Assembly (NCBI GenBank): GCA_025617745.1 | Contig: CM046858.1 | Span: 35,086,228 to 35,150,227, forward strand | Direction: 5' to 3' | Length of the DNA stretch: 64,000 nt | Source of the DNA: Heliocidaris erythrogramma | Taxonomy: Eukaryota > Echinodermata > Echinoidea > Camarodonta > Echinometridae | Part shown: piece by piece, positions 12,641 to 23,040 of the stretch | How the letters are laid out: the number at the start of each line of letters is the position of its first letter | Numbering within the stretch: position 1 is the stretch's first letter | Position numbers and translations under genes: made by a program | The notes under the pieces: generated by a model | Seen by the model: only the letters and a program-made list of their open reading frames with translations | Told to the model about the DNA's origin: nothing | Database searches by the model: none

Positions 12641-15600
12641 TAAATTGATAATGATGATTATGGAGTAAAAGAGGAGGAAGAGAAGAAATGTATGACAACA
12701 GAACGGGGAGGGAGACAAAATTATATAGAAACGGGTGACTTTATAGAGATGGTGAACCGTGTACGGTAGCACGTGACATTAATATTATCATATAATTTTA
12801 TTCAAGTAAAAACAAGTTTCCACTGCAGATTATTATAACATGATGTTTGCCAAGTCGGCACAAATGCACTAGAAATATACAATAAACAATACAGAATAAA
12901 ATGACTAGGTTTAAACGGCAGAAACTATACATACCCTTTTACAAAGTTTTAGAATCAAACTTCGTTGAATAAAGTGGGATGGAATGAGCTGCATCACCTT
13001 CTAGCGGTTAATAGAGTGTGACTTTGTACTTTTCCAAACTGCCCCTAAAACTCCGTCACGAAGTAAGGGCACACCATTCCCAAGGGTTCTCCCTAGCGGA
13101 TGGGTGTCGGGCTGGCAGCTAGCAAAGTGACGAAGCGTTTGTGATTGGTAATGTGAACAAGATCTTGCTCACGCCTGTGCTTATGTTGATTTCATCTGTA
13201 ATTATCAGGAGATCAATTTGAGGACTTGGTCGATTGAAGGGGGAGGGGTGGGGAACTAGAATAAGCTTGAATTGACATGTATTTTAAAAAAACAGATCAA
13301 TTTGAAGGGGAAAAAGAATCAAACACATTACCTAAACTTGGATCAACTCCAGTAATGTGAATATTGTTGTTCTGTATTTGAATGATTGATGATAGAGAAT
13401 CGTAAATTAAAAAAGAAAATGTGTTCCTTTGTGCATCCCAGATGCAATTTTAGGTCTATTCAATTGTTCATCGAGCCCAACATCAATTATATGAGTATCA
13501 TCAAACAGTTTTTTAAAGGTATAATTGTACAATACAAAACAAAAGAAAATAGAAAAAGGGTTGCACGTTAGTCGAAGGTCAAGGTATGAGGGTATAGGAA
13601 TTAAAAAAAAAATCAACAAAATTGTTGTGATGGGGAAAAAAGGAATAGCCTGCATGCTTTCACACCCTATCACAAGTTTTACACTTTAAATTTATGATCT
13701 TCCGGTATTGATATCACATTCTTTTTCTGATAGACAAAAAACAAGAACTAAGACTACCTAAATCAAGGGAGAACTCCATAATTGATTTTTACAACAAAAA
13801 TGAAAAAGGGTTAAGTTCATAAATCTTCAGTATTTTTAAGCTTTCGGTTTCTTGAATGGACGTGTATGCAATTAAGAGCAAAATGTTATATATCTTTCAT
13901 AATAATAGCACAGCCATCAAAAATATGTTTATTTGGGGGTTTCAATGTAAGGGAAATCGCGAGTGACGAATCACCACTTCAGTTTGCAGTGGTGCTTGAA
14001 ATTCATGAAGATCCTTCTCGATCATACCTCTCTCTGGGAGGTGGCGGATAGAAGGGAAACCATTCCGTTCAAATTCGAGAGGGCATCAAGATATTAAAAT
14101 GTCACCCTGATGACAGGGTGGTTGCCATGCGACGCTGACAATTGATTTTCCATCATGAAGATGTATAACTAGGAGATGAACTCGTCAAAAATTACAGGTT
14201 CGATAAATCTCTGGCTATGAGAATCTTCAATATTTTTGAAGCCTTTTGTTGAACGTGTCTGCAATTAAGATGGAATATGTCAACATTAATTTAATTTTGT
14301 AGCTTATCCTTGAAAAATATATTATCCATGGGTTTTACTGTAAAGGAAATATTGGGTGACATATTGATACTTAAGATAGAGTAGAAGTAAGACCATTCCT
14401 TTATAATTACTCTTTGATGACTGGCTGGTTGTCAGGTGACGCCGTAAATTGATTTCAAATATAATAATGTACATAGCCGATTATAATATATAATATAATA
14501 CTATATGGGCCCGTGTGAAGGAAGGAGGAAAGAAGGAGGAAATTAGGATTACACTGAATGGCTAAGAGTCGGCCGGTTTGAAATCAATGTGGAGTCGATT
14601 GGTGGTGTGACTTGGATGAGGTACAATGGTACACGAGCTACTTACGGAAACAATAACTTCTAGAGATCAGGAGATGAATTTTATTAAACGTTTTAACGAC
14701 AATAATCCCCGTTGTCTGTCATAAAGACGGAAATAAATCATTGATATAGACGCTTTGGGTGAGACCTTTTTTTTAGTATGTTGAAATCCCATTATATGTG
14801 TTGAGGCCGTTTCAGTTTCTACGAGGATGATTTGTTTCATCTATTTTATTTATATTTTACTTAAATCGGGCAAAGAGTAGAAGTAGAAATGAACAAATGA
14901 TAATACCATCATGAAGCGCACGATATTCATTTTTATTTAAGTCGTTGACAACTGAATTCTCCTATTCCCCATAAACTAACACGGTTCAAATAGGCAATGG
15001 GTTAAAGGAAAATGATGTCAGATTAATAGTACTCTCTTTATGCATGTTATAATGAAAAGGACTTTTAAAGTTCTTCTCGACAAGAATTTATATAAAGTTT
15101 TATGCAAGCATAATCATTAGGAGTATTTCCTCTTCTTTTTGTCTTTTTGCTTTCCATATCCACCGCTGTAAGACTTTACATTATAGCTTATTACTTTATT
15201 ACTCTGTGCTGTATGGAAAACGTTCTACTGCTCGTCATGCATGAATGTATCACAATTTGGCCTTTGACAGCTGTACTTCTTTTGTCAGAATCATAATACT
15301 CCCTAATAATATCACACCTTTCATAAACGCTCCTCCTTTCATAATGCATTTTCATTGTGCAGAATGATTTGTTTTCCCACGTTCCACCTTTAGCCATATA
15401 AAGCTGAAATTAGCCCGTTACGTGTCGTTTTTCCGAAGGTTCGTTTACTTCAAAGATTCATAATTCCAAAGGTTCGTAATTTCGAAAATGTAATAGAACC
15501 CTACATCAATTTTCAGAATTATGAACCCTTTTTCTTTCATTTTCGTAAACAGAAACCCTATTTCAATTTTGGAAATACGAACCCTATTTTATTTTCGGAA

Positions 15601-15787
15601 TTATGAACCCCCTGACATGGGAGTTACGAACCTTCGGAATTATGAACCTTCGAAGTAGAGCAACAAATGTTCAGAATTATGAAACCTATTTCATTTTCGG
15701 AACTATGAACCCCCTTATATTATGGATATGGGAATTACGAAGCTTCAGAATTACGCACCTTCAGAAAATCTAGTGCCCCCCCCCCCC

Positions 15788-15826
<39 letters not shown>

Positions 15827-18800
15827 AAATCAGCCAACTAAGCACCTGCTATAGGCCGGTGTTATTTTTTCTAGTTCTGTGATCTCTGTTATTGTAAAGG
15901 ATAGATTTTTTTAGTAGAATAACAAGGTTATACTCCTCTTCCTGTTGTGTTTGAGTTGTCAATCAAGATGGACAAAATATATGCAATGGCTTTGATAGTA
16001 GCTTATACAAATCACGATGAGGGGAAGCTTTCTATAATCCTTCCTTTGTAAAGTCTTTTAAGTCTCTTAAATATATATATATATATATATATTTGTTTGC
16101 TGTTCGTTATGCAATTACAATCTTTATTACAATACTAGTAAACATTAATACAAACACCAACACCGAGCGTGAAATCACCCGTTGCATATTTTATGGTATA
16201 AATTATTTATTGACTAAATGATTATGCTGAGAGAGTGCAATCTTGGTAAAGACTTTTAAAGAGCTATATCTTTTTCAGTAATAGTTTGTTGTTAAAAAAT
16301 GTAAATTAATAACTCATAACAGCAAAGTGAACAGCAAAATATTAACAAAAGACATTAATTTTGTTAAACACACATCAATATGAAATGGAAAAAAATTGCT
16401 CCAAACACCAACGCGGTAACACCATACACCAACACCGAGCGTGAAATCACCCAATCATTGTATATGCATTTCTTTCCTTTCATATTGATATTTGTTTATC
16501 AAAATGAAAGTTTGAACTCGTTCAAATTCGTATTTATTTCATTTCCAACAGAAGGAAAAGACAATGACATTATAGATATTATTACAGAAAATATGAAAAA
16601 TTTATGTTCAAATTCATTTTTTCTTGATAAATTATGATAATGAATTATTAAAAGAAATTCTTAGTTTCTGAGGAAATGTGGGGGATCCACTAAAAAGCAG
16701 TACTTGTAATCTGTGGGTCCCCAAATCGTTGAATCGTTGAATCGTTGAATATAATATTAAATTAGGAATGTGTAATATGAGTATGACACATAATAAAGCT
16801 CTCGATGTTTAGGTATACTCTTCCAAATATGCGCATCTTGATAAATCTATTTTCTCTATTCCTCTTTGTTTATCAGCTGTTCAACATGAACGTGGTCCAC
16901 GCAAGCCAAAGAATAAGCCACTGGGTTCTCCAGATGCACGATCAACAGGAACACCAGGTACACTTCGATCTCTGACCCCTAACAGCACCACATCAATAAG
17001 CCCCTTGCCCCGCCACCCCAGCCACTCGATCTTACCACTGACCGTACCACACCGCCCACTGCCCGGAGACAAGTCACCGCTGACCGGTGCCTCAGCCCCG
17101 CTGCCTCCCCCGTCCAGTAGTTTCATATCTTCGTCAGTTTACTACGGTACGTTTTATCACAGCCTTCTCACCGCAGAGCACTACAACATCAACCCGCTCG
17201 CACTGGACGCGTTACGGGAAGATGACGGGGGAGAGATGGGTCGAGTAAAGGGTCTTGGAACGTCCATTGCTACATCGCCAGATAACTTACCGGAAGTAAC
17301 GGCGAGACTTCTATTTACGTCAGTGAAGTGGGCAAAAAACATCACGTGTTTTAGATTGCTGCCATTCAGAGACCAGGTTCGTGGCGTATCCAGAATTTTT
17401 CCACCGAATAATTATATATCTATTCCTTTATAGCCATCTCTTCAATCGTTTTCAAAACAACATTTTTGATGTAGTTATTCATAAAACAATTAGCTATTAC
17501 AGATACTGTATAGGTCTATAAATGTAATTCAGATATTAATGTTCATCATTTTTTACATTGGCATGCTGGTAACCAACGGAAATATTATCTTACACGTATA
17601 ATAAACAAACACGATATTTGACAAAATCTTATCGAGTTAACATTGGATAATTATAATTTAGATACCCCCCCCCCCCCCCCCCCCCCCCGAAACTAGGCAA
17701 TATTGAAAAGGCATGAAGAAGATTTTTCAATTTTGGAAAACGATTATCCCATCATATTTTCAAACTCAAGTATCAGTCCATAAAAGTTGATTTGTGTTCC
17801 CATTTTTTAAGTCCACATTTTTGCAGTTGGAATGACTGTACGGAGAAGTTCAACAAACCACTTTGCTTCCAGAAATTCATCCCATAAACCTCATTGGCGG
17901 GTACAGGTACCCAATCTGACATTATTAAGTACCCTAGACAACAGGAATGAAATGTGCGCGAATCTACCATCATAGACTATAATTATTGTTGTTATTCAAC
18001 CACAATTAGATGATTTAGATAATTAGTAATTTTTTAATATTTATTTTCCACTCGTGCAGCTTATCCTTCTTGAGGAGACATGGAGAGATTTGTTCCTGAT
18101 GGGAATGTGCCAGTGGGCGGTGCCACTCGAAACAGATGCCCTCCTCAAATCACTGGAAAGGAGTATGAGCGTGAAAGGAGACAAGACCTCAGCCGAAACT
18201 ACGGCAGAGCTCGCATCACAGGTCCGCTTCATGAAGGACACGGTTGCTAAGCTACGGGCGATGAAAGTGGACTTTACAGAGTTTGCGTGTCTGAAGGCTG
18301 TAGCATTGTTCAAATCAGGTACGTATATTCTCATAACGTATAGGCATTCGATCTAATGACAGAGAGAGAGAGAGAGAGAGAGGAGGAGGGAAGAGAAAAA
18401 AGGGGGAGGGTGGAAAGGGTATTAACATGAAATGAAGATTACATACGACCCCCTCCCACGGCCAAAATCAACCCATTTCATCAAAGGAGTTAGACCGGTG
18501 ACCCTCCCATGTTCTCGGTGCCCCTCAATGTCCGGATAAACACTATTTGATTTTCCCTATTAATATTAAAAGAAAAAGTAAAATATCTATATATAGTTCG
18601 TATAGATTCACGGAAAATGTGACCTCAAATCGAACTTTTTATGTGAAAAGGTAGGTAGGAAAGTATAATGAAAGATCGAATGGGTGGCCTGTGGTGGCTG
18701 GGGTAGAGGAGTTGCTCAGTTAGATTAAATAGTCATTTTTGCTACTTATTAACTAATTTTGTGTTACAGATGTCTGTTTTATCCACCCACGTGTTGACAA

Positions 18801-19208
18801 TAATGTATTCAACCTCTTCATATTAAAACACGCATTGCCACCACGTGTGCTTAGATTATAGCAGTCGCGTCTAAATCAAAATGTGTTCACTCATCTATTT
18901 CTATTTGATATTTATTTTCTGTGTGTTATTAGGCATTTATAACTTTATTAATTTATCATCAAACAGAAACCCCTGGTCTAAGTGAGCCCCATCGCGTTGA
19001 GTCGCTTCAAGACCAAGCCCAAGTGATGCTCGGGGACTATGTACGGTACGCTCACCTCTCCCAACCGACAAGGTTCGGCCGACTCCTCCTCATGCTCTCC
19101 GCTCTCCGGGCCGTCAGCAGCAAGTTCTTAGAGAAGCTCTTTTTCCAACAAACCATTGGAGAAATCCCGATCGAGAGATTGCTCAGTGACATGTTCCAGA
19201 CTTGTTAA
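8327..19208 (+). CDS. tll: tailless/TLX orphan nuclear receptor (NR2E1), exons 2-5; first exon unsure
   Basis: Joined exons 8327-8569, 16877-17376, 18060-18318 and 18967-19208 give about 413 residues. Every junction keeps phase and has GT/AG. The DNA-binding domain reads [17 protein letters not shown], with P-box [11 protein letters not shown] and second-finger [14 protein letters not shown]. The [15 protein letters not shown] junction is typical of TLX. A Pro/Ser-rich hinge follows, then the ligand-binding-domain signature [33 protein letters not shown], and a C-terminal [10 protein letters not shown] helix like the TLX end. Family knowledge: tailless/TLX proteins are nuclear, bind AAGTCA-type half sites, mostly repress, and control neural and eye progenitors. 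The intron after the zinc-finger exon is 8.3 kb. Family identity is very secure; the N-terminal residues are not resolved. The gene converges with the minus-strand gene ending at 22705. Confidence 0.93.
8585..8835. repeat. poly-T and TGGTGATG/TGCTGGTG-rich tract
   Basis: An 18-20 bp T run is followed by about 220 bp of imperfect GGTGATG and GGTGCTG units just inside the large tailless intron. Confidence 0.85.
8836..11300. other. tailless intron, first part: nothing recognised
   Basis: AT-rich intron sequence. A short CT run lies at about 10000 and imperfect (CTAT)n at 11105-11180. No exon-like homology or RNA motif is seen. Confidence 0.5.
11310..11936. mobile_element. TA-flanked foldback MITE (mariner-type ends)
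   Basis: It starts CAGTGCGTCTC and ends as its inverse (GGGGACGCACTG), with TA on both sides (11308-11309 and 11937-11938). The arms match over roughly 250 bp: GGTTGGAAAAAGTCTCCCC on the left is inverted at 11896-11925, and TGCACAATCCAGACTTGAC on the left has an inverted partner near 11750. No transposase reading frame. Confidence 0.8.
12028..12180. repeat. (GA)n and poly-G tract
   Basis: GA at 12028-12049 and an uninterrupted G run of about 22 bp near 12156-12178. Confidence 0.9.
12515..12636. repeat. 12-bp minisatellite fused to (TA)n
   Basis: AAGCAAGATATG repeats five to six times from 12515 to 12590 and runs directly into about 44 bp of TA. The TA run probably grew from the ATAT in the unit. 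Confidence 0.9.
13805..14490 (+). repeat. diverged tandem duplication in tailless intron
   Basis: Blocks at about 13825-14175 and 14222-14480 share, in the same order, ATCTTCARTATTTTT, GTGTNTGCAATTAAGA, GGGTTTYAMTGTAARGGAAAT, GATGACNGG and TGACGC..TTGATTT. The copies are about 390 bp apart and clearly diverged. Neither is coding. Confidence 0.6.
15430..15775. repeat. GAACCTTCGGAATTATGAA-type inverted and tandem repeat
   Basis: Units built on AATTATGAACC and CGAACCTTCGGAATTAC occur about ten times. They read outward from the left (CGAAGGTTCGT..) and inward on the right (..ACGAACCTTCGG), so the whole folds back on itself. A poly-C tract and a (CT)n run follow at 15776-15825. Confidence 0.7.
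16146..16456 (+). repeat. two 26-bp direct repeats, about 284 bp apart
   Basis: CACCAACACCGAGCGTGAAA plus TCACCC is found at about 16146-16171 and again near 16429-16454, in the tailless intron. CACCAAC also recurs alone nearby. This may be a duplicated site or the ends of a small insertion. Confidence 0.6.
16877..17376 (+). CDS. tll: tailless exon 3: T/A-box, hinge and start of ligand-binding domain
   Basis: The acceptor follows TTTATCAG; the donor is GTTCGT after ...PFRDQ. The 166 complete codons start [17 protein letters not shown], the TLX C-terminal extension of the zinc fingers. Next is a Ser/Pro/Thr-rich hinge with a second SPLPRHPS-type proline cluster, then helix-3 region [21 protein letters not shown]. 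Reading runs open past the donor but leaves the family alignment there. Confidence 0.93.
17377..18059. other. tailless intron 3
   Basis: AT-rich, with a C tract of about 24 bp at 17666-17689. Nothing else is recognised. Confidence 0.7.
18060..18318 (+). CDS. tll: tailless exon 4: ligand-binding domain core
   Basis: The acceptor is CTCGTGCAG and the donor GTACGT. It encodes [20 protein letters not shown], which continues the FRDQ of exon 3 as in TLX. A variable loop follows, then [15 protein letters not shown]. The phase (one base of a Glu codon left over) matches exon 5 exactly. Confidence 0.93.
18319..18966. other. tailless intron 4
   Basis: (GA)n at 18360-18382 followed by purine-rich sequence to about 18420. 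Nothing else is recognised. Confidence 0.7.
18967..19208 (+). CDS. tll: tailless exon 5: C-terminal ligand-binding domain and AF-2-like helix
   Basis: The acceptor follows ATCAAACAG. It encodes [35 protein letters not shown], and the end [12 protein letters not shown] followed by TAA at 19206-19208. The final helix corresponds to the short TLX AF-2 region. The 3' UTR continues downstream; the first AATAAA-type signal I see is near 19622. Confidence 0.93.
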
Positions 19209-22200
19209 AAGCATTGTCATCAAAATCTTTGATCTTAGTAAACATTTACACCTAAAAGGATGTTCGACAACTTTTACAGCCCCAGATTTATTTGAGGTCG
19301 AATACACATAACAAATTTTGCGGCTGTTTCTTCCATTTGTGCTTGAAGTGGCGCCTCTCGGGGGATAGCTCTTTGTTGTCAACTTTTAGGTGCTTGTGCA
19401 AACAAGGCTCATAAATCCATAAATATTTTCAATCAATCACATATTTCATCTATTTTTCTCCTTAGACACTACTATAATCGTATATGTATATTATTATGGA
19501 GCAAAAACCTACGAGTTATGCATTTACCCCATATGCAAAATACGAATCGACGCCCCGTATATAGCACAGCATGTGAATGACTATGTTGATAAACATTCCA
19601 ATGATATTCAGAGCAGTATTAAATAAATATTATTCTTTTTGAATTTTCTTCACTATAAATAATCATGATAATCGTCTAAAGCAACTCCATGCTAAATCCA
19701 GATCGGTCTACGCATGTACAGAAATGGCTTCAGGCATGTTTTGATATTTACGTCAGTATAGTTCTACGTTTGTAGCAGAACGTTGCTCTTCTTTGCTCAT
19801 ATTTCCTGTGCAGACGGCGAATTATTGTATTGCTGGAGTGGATGCGTGTACAAAAATATGAATATAAATATGTACAGTAATCTTAACTTATTCTTTCTAA
19901 CATTCCAGTTCTACAGGTATTTCACTTGTAAATTATTTATTTGTATATAAAGAAGTTCAAACTTAAGGGAAGATCTTAGAGGACTGTATCTACTATTGTA
20001 AATATTAGACGCGAAAGTGGGTGCAAAAAGTATAAAATAATACAATCGTATTTCAGCATTGTGTAAAAAAAAATGTAAAAGTTTAGGATTAGTAGCTACT
20101 TTATTTAATAAAAATCTTGATTACGTTTTTAAAAATAACATTTATACCCGAAGTCCGATTATATTCAATGGGACAAGATTATGATCATCACCAATGTATT
20201 ATTTATAGTAGATTAGAAAACACACACGTAAATAGCCAGTTTATTCCTTTAATAGTGATTAAGCATTAGTATCCAATACCAGGATGAGAAAATATATACA
20301 TAATTATAGTCAGTGCCGGCTATGTATATACAAGGTCTTGTTATCCCAAAGAAGCAGTACAGCTCTTTCGTTTTGGCTCAAGGCTTCCATGTTGTTTTGT
20401 TGTTTTTTCATATAGGCCCATAGTTAAACATTATTCATTTAATTCTAGCTCATAAGATAAAATACTCAGTATTTAATCAATATATAATAAATATAATAAA
20501 TTATTCATAATTTGAGCCATCTGTGAGACTTTGCTCATTCAATATCATTATAGCAGTGTTGTTAGTTTAATTCGTAGTTATATATTTCTATCTCTGTAGT
20601 AGAAGATATTAGACTAACCAAAAATGTAACATTATTTTCTAAAAGATGATTCATATTTGGAGATTATCTCTGCTTTAATTTGGAGGTAATGCTGTCACGC
20701 AAAAATACAGTTTACGTTTATATTTAACGTTACACTAATTTTTACATTCCAATATTTTTATTACCATTAATTCGCCATTCCATACATATCACCCATTATG
20801 TATTTTCTGTGCACATGTTTTACATTATGAATAAATGCTCATAAATTGTTTATCTCTTCATAGACTCGTCCGCCTGTACATACAGATTTCCTTTTCCTGG
20901 ACAATTATTATGCTGTATGGTAGCATTTTTTTAATCTGGCATAAATCGAAAATGGGAAGAGAGAGAGAGAGATGAAGAGAAAAAGAGAGACGAGAGGAGG
21001 GAGAGCGGGGAGAAATAGAACGAGGGCCGGAGAGAAGAGTGGAGAGGAAAGGAAAGATATGGAAAGAGAGAGAGAGAAGTAATACAGATATAGAAGGGAG
21101 AAAAAATGATGTAGGATGAAAGAGAAAGCTGACAATATTCAAAAATTCAACCACAAAAAACAAGAATGAAGAATAGGGTCGAGTGTTGGCCAGATACTGG
21201 AGAAATAGGGTGAATTGAGTGATAAAGAAGAGAAGAGATGAGATAAGGAAATGAAAGAGAATAAAGATGAATGGAGAACGTTAGACACAACTGAGTAAAT
21301 ATTTACCCATCATTAAGTAAAAATGGAACACGCATGCATGGTTGGGTAAAACTTTACCTAATGCTGGATAATATCTACCCGTAATTTGAGTAAATTTTTG
21401 CCCAACAAACATGCATCTTCCCTTTTTAAGCAATACTGGGTCAATTTTACCCAACTGTTTAGAGTGAGGGAGAGGGAAGGGGAAGAAGGGTGACAGGGAG
21501 AGAGAAAGAGGGAGAGAGAGTAAATGAGAGGAAATGAGAGAGGGGTGAATCCGGATGGAAAGACGGAAGGAAAAGAAAAAGAAAGGAGAACGAGAGAGGC
21601 GAAGAAATGGATATAATTCTAAACAAGATAAAGGAGTAGATATACGTATGAAAAGGGCGAAGGGGCAAGACGGAGTGGCATAGAGACAATGAGAGAAAGA
21701 GAGAGAAAAAAAAAAGAAAGAGAGAGAGAGAGTAAGAGAGAGTACTAGAGAGATTGTATGAGAAGGAGAGAGATGTGGGATGTTTTACGTAGAGGAAGGC
21801 AAGCAGAGAAAAGCATAGAATGGATCCTCATTGATATCAAGCAAAGCAGCCCAGTAATGAAAGACAAATTTAGTCTGAACAAATATTTATTTACACAATT
21901 ACTTGAGAAATCCGTCAGTTACAATAAAATACAATAAAACATTACAATAATGCACCTCTTTAACCTCTTCCATGTAGATTATATTTTAATTCATATAACA
22001 TGCAGAACTGTTGTTTATACTACCACGTCACTCACTCCACTAAATCTAATGTTACCTAACCGAATCCTCACTCTTTTCAGATTCCTGATGTAATACTAAA
22101 CCATAAATGAACAATGATTCTATAAAGTAATGGCTCCTCCTAAATATGCCACTGTAAGTAAGAATCAATAAAATTAATGTCTAATTTTGGGCCCCATACA

Positions 22201-22600
22201 ACGCAACGATGTACACCACTGTCTTAATTTCTGTCTTTAATATCGCCTTGACATAATTATGTATAGATAAAGAATGTGTATGTTTGTTGTTATAATTTAG
22301 ATACCATGCTTGGAATATCATTATTCATAGACTACGTGAGATTGAAGGCTGCTTGAAAGTATTTATTTTCCCATATTTTATAGTTACTTATGCTTTCGGG
22401 CTTTTTGATAAATTTCATTTGTATTACAAAATCTTTAAAATCAAAATACAAGAATCATATTTATGCAAAATAAATCAATATCCACTACTCAAAGTAATCG
22501 AAAACATGATAAACAACTTCGTGTAATGATAAAGACGATTATTATGTTTCGGTCAAGTGTTTTATCGGTTACACTTTGTATTTTGATTTCTATTTTCTCA
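19209..22600. other. 3' UTR of tailless and intergenic space
   Basis: AT-rich. Purine-rich GA tracts fill 20955-21080 and 21469-21745. Between them (about 21300-21455) GGGTAAA/TTTACCC words recur in both orientations, probably a small foldback repeat. No gene is seen. Confidence 0.5.
19622..19628 (+). promoter_or_regulatory. candidate polyadenylation signal of tailless
   Basis: An AAATAAAT word lies about 415 bp after the stop codon. Other AATAAA words follow further downstream, for example near 20107, so the used site is not fixed by sequence alone. Confidence 0.3.
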
Positions 22601-22602
22601 TC

Positions 22603-22608
22603 TTTATT
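22603..22608 (-). promoter_or_regulatory. AATAAA polyadenylation signal of the solute-binding-like gene
   Basis: TTTATT on the + strand reads AATAAA on the - strand, about 97 bp after the stop codon at 22705. Spacing is normal for a short 3' UTR. Confidence 0.5.
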
Positions 22609-22619
22609 ATATTTTAAAA

Positions 22620-23040
22620 AGTTTATCTCATAGAAGATGAATCATGTAGCATTGTAATGCAAGGCGATCCTCTAGAAAGTACCTGAGGCCATTGCTTAGT
22701 GTGCTCAATAACCAATGCAGATATCTGAAGCAGTGGAACCAGGAATATCACCTGCAGTCGAAAAAAGAAAAGGACGAATAAATATTACTTTTTTATTTAA
22801 AAATCAAATAAAAATATATTGGTCTAGATAACGGGCTTTTTATTTCTTCTTCTTTTTTTCTCCTTATTTTTCTCCTCTTCTTTCCTTCTTCTTCTCCTCC
22901 TTCTTCTTCTCCTTCGTCTTCTTCGTCTTCTATTTCTTTAAATCTGTAATCCATAGAAGATGATTTAGCATTTCAATGCAAGGAGTTCCTCTGAAAAGTA
23001 CCTGACGTCACTGCTCAGTGTATTGTTGAAAGGTTAGACA
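22620..23040 (-). repeat. duplicated 3'-UTR segment
   Basis: The roughly 80 bp just after the stop codon (22628-22712) recurs, diverged by about a fifth to a quarter, at 22948-23033, inside the last intron of the same gene. Shared words include CATAGAAGATGA, AATGCAAGG and AAAGTACCTGA. The similarity starts at about the stop codon and does not cover the coding part. A CTT/TCC-rich tract (22840-22932) separates the two copies. Confidence 0.65.
22705..22751 (-). CDS. solute-binding-like protein, terminal coding exon
   Basis: 47 bp after a CTGCAG acceptor. It completes a Gly codon and reads DIPGSTASDICIGY followed by TGA at 22707-22705. The tail is short and not conserved in any family I know, but phase and stop fit. 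A poly(A) word lies about 100 bp beyond. Confidence 0.7.
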
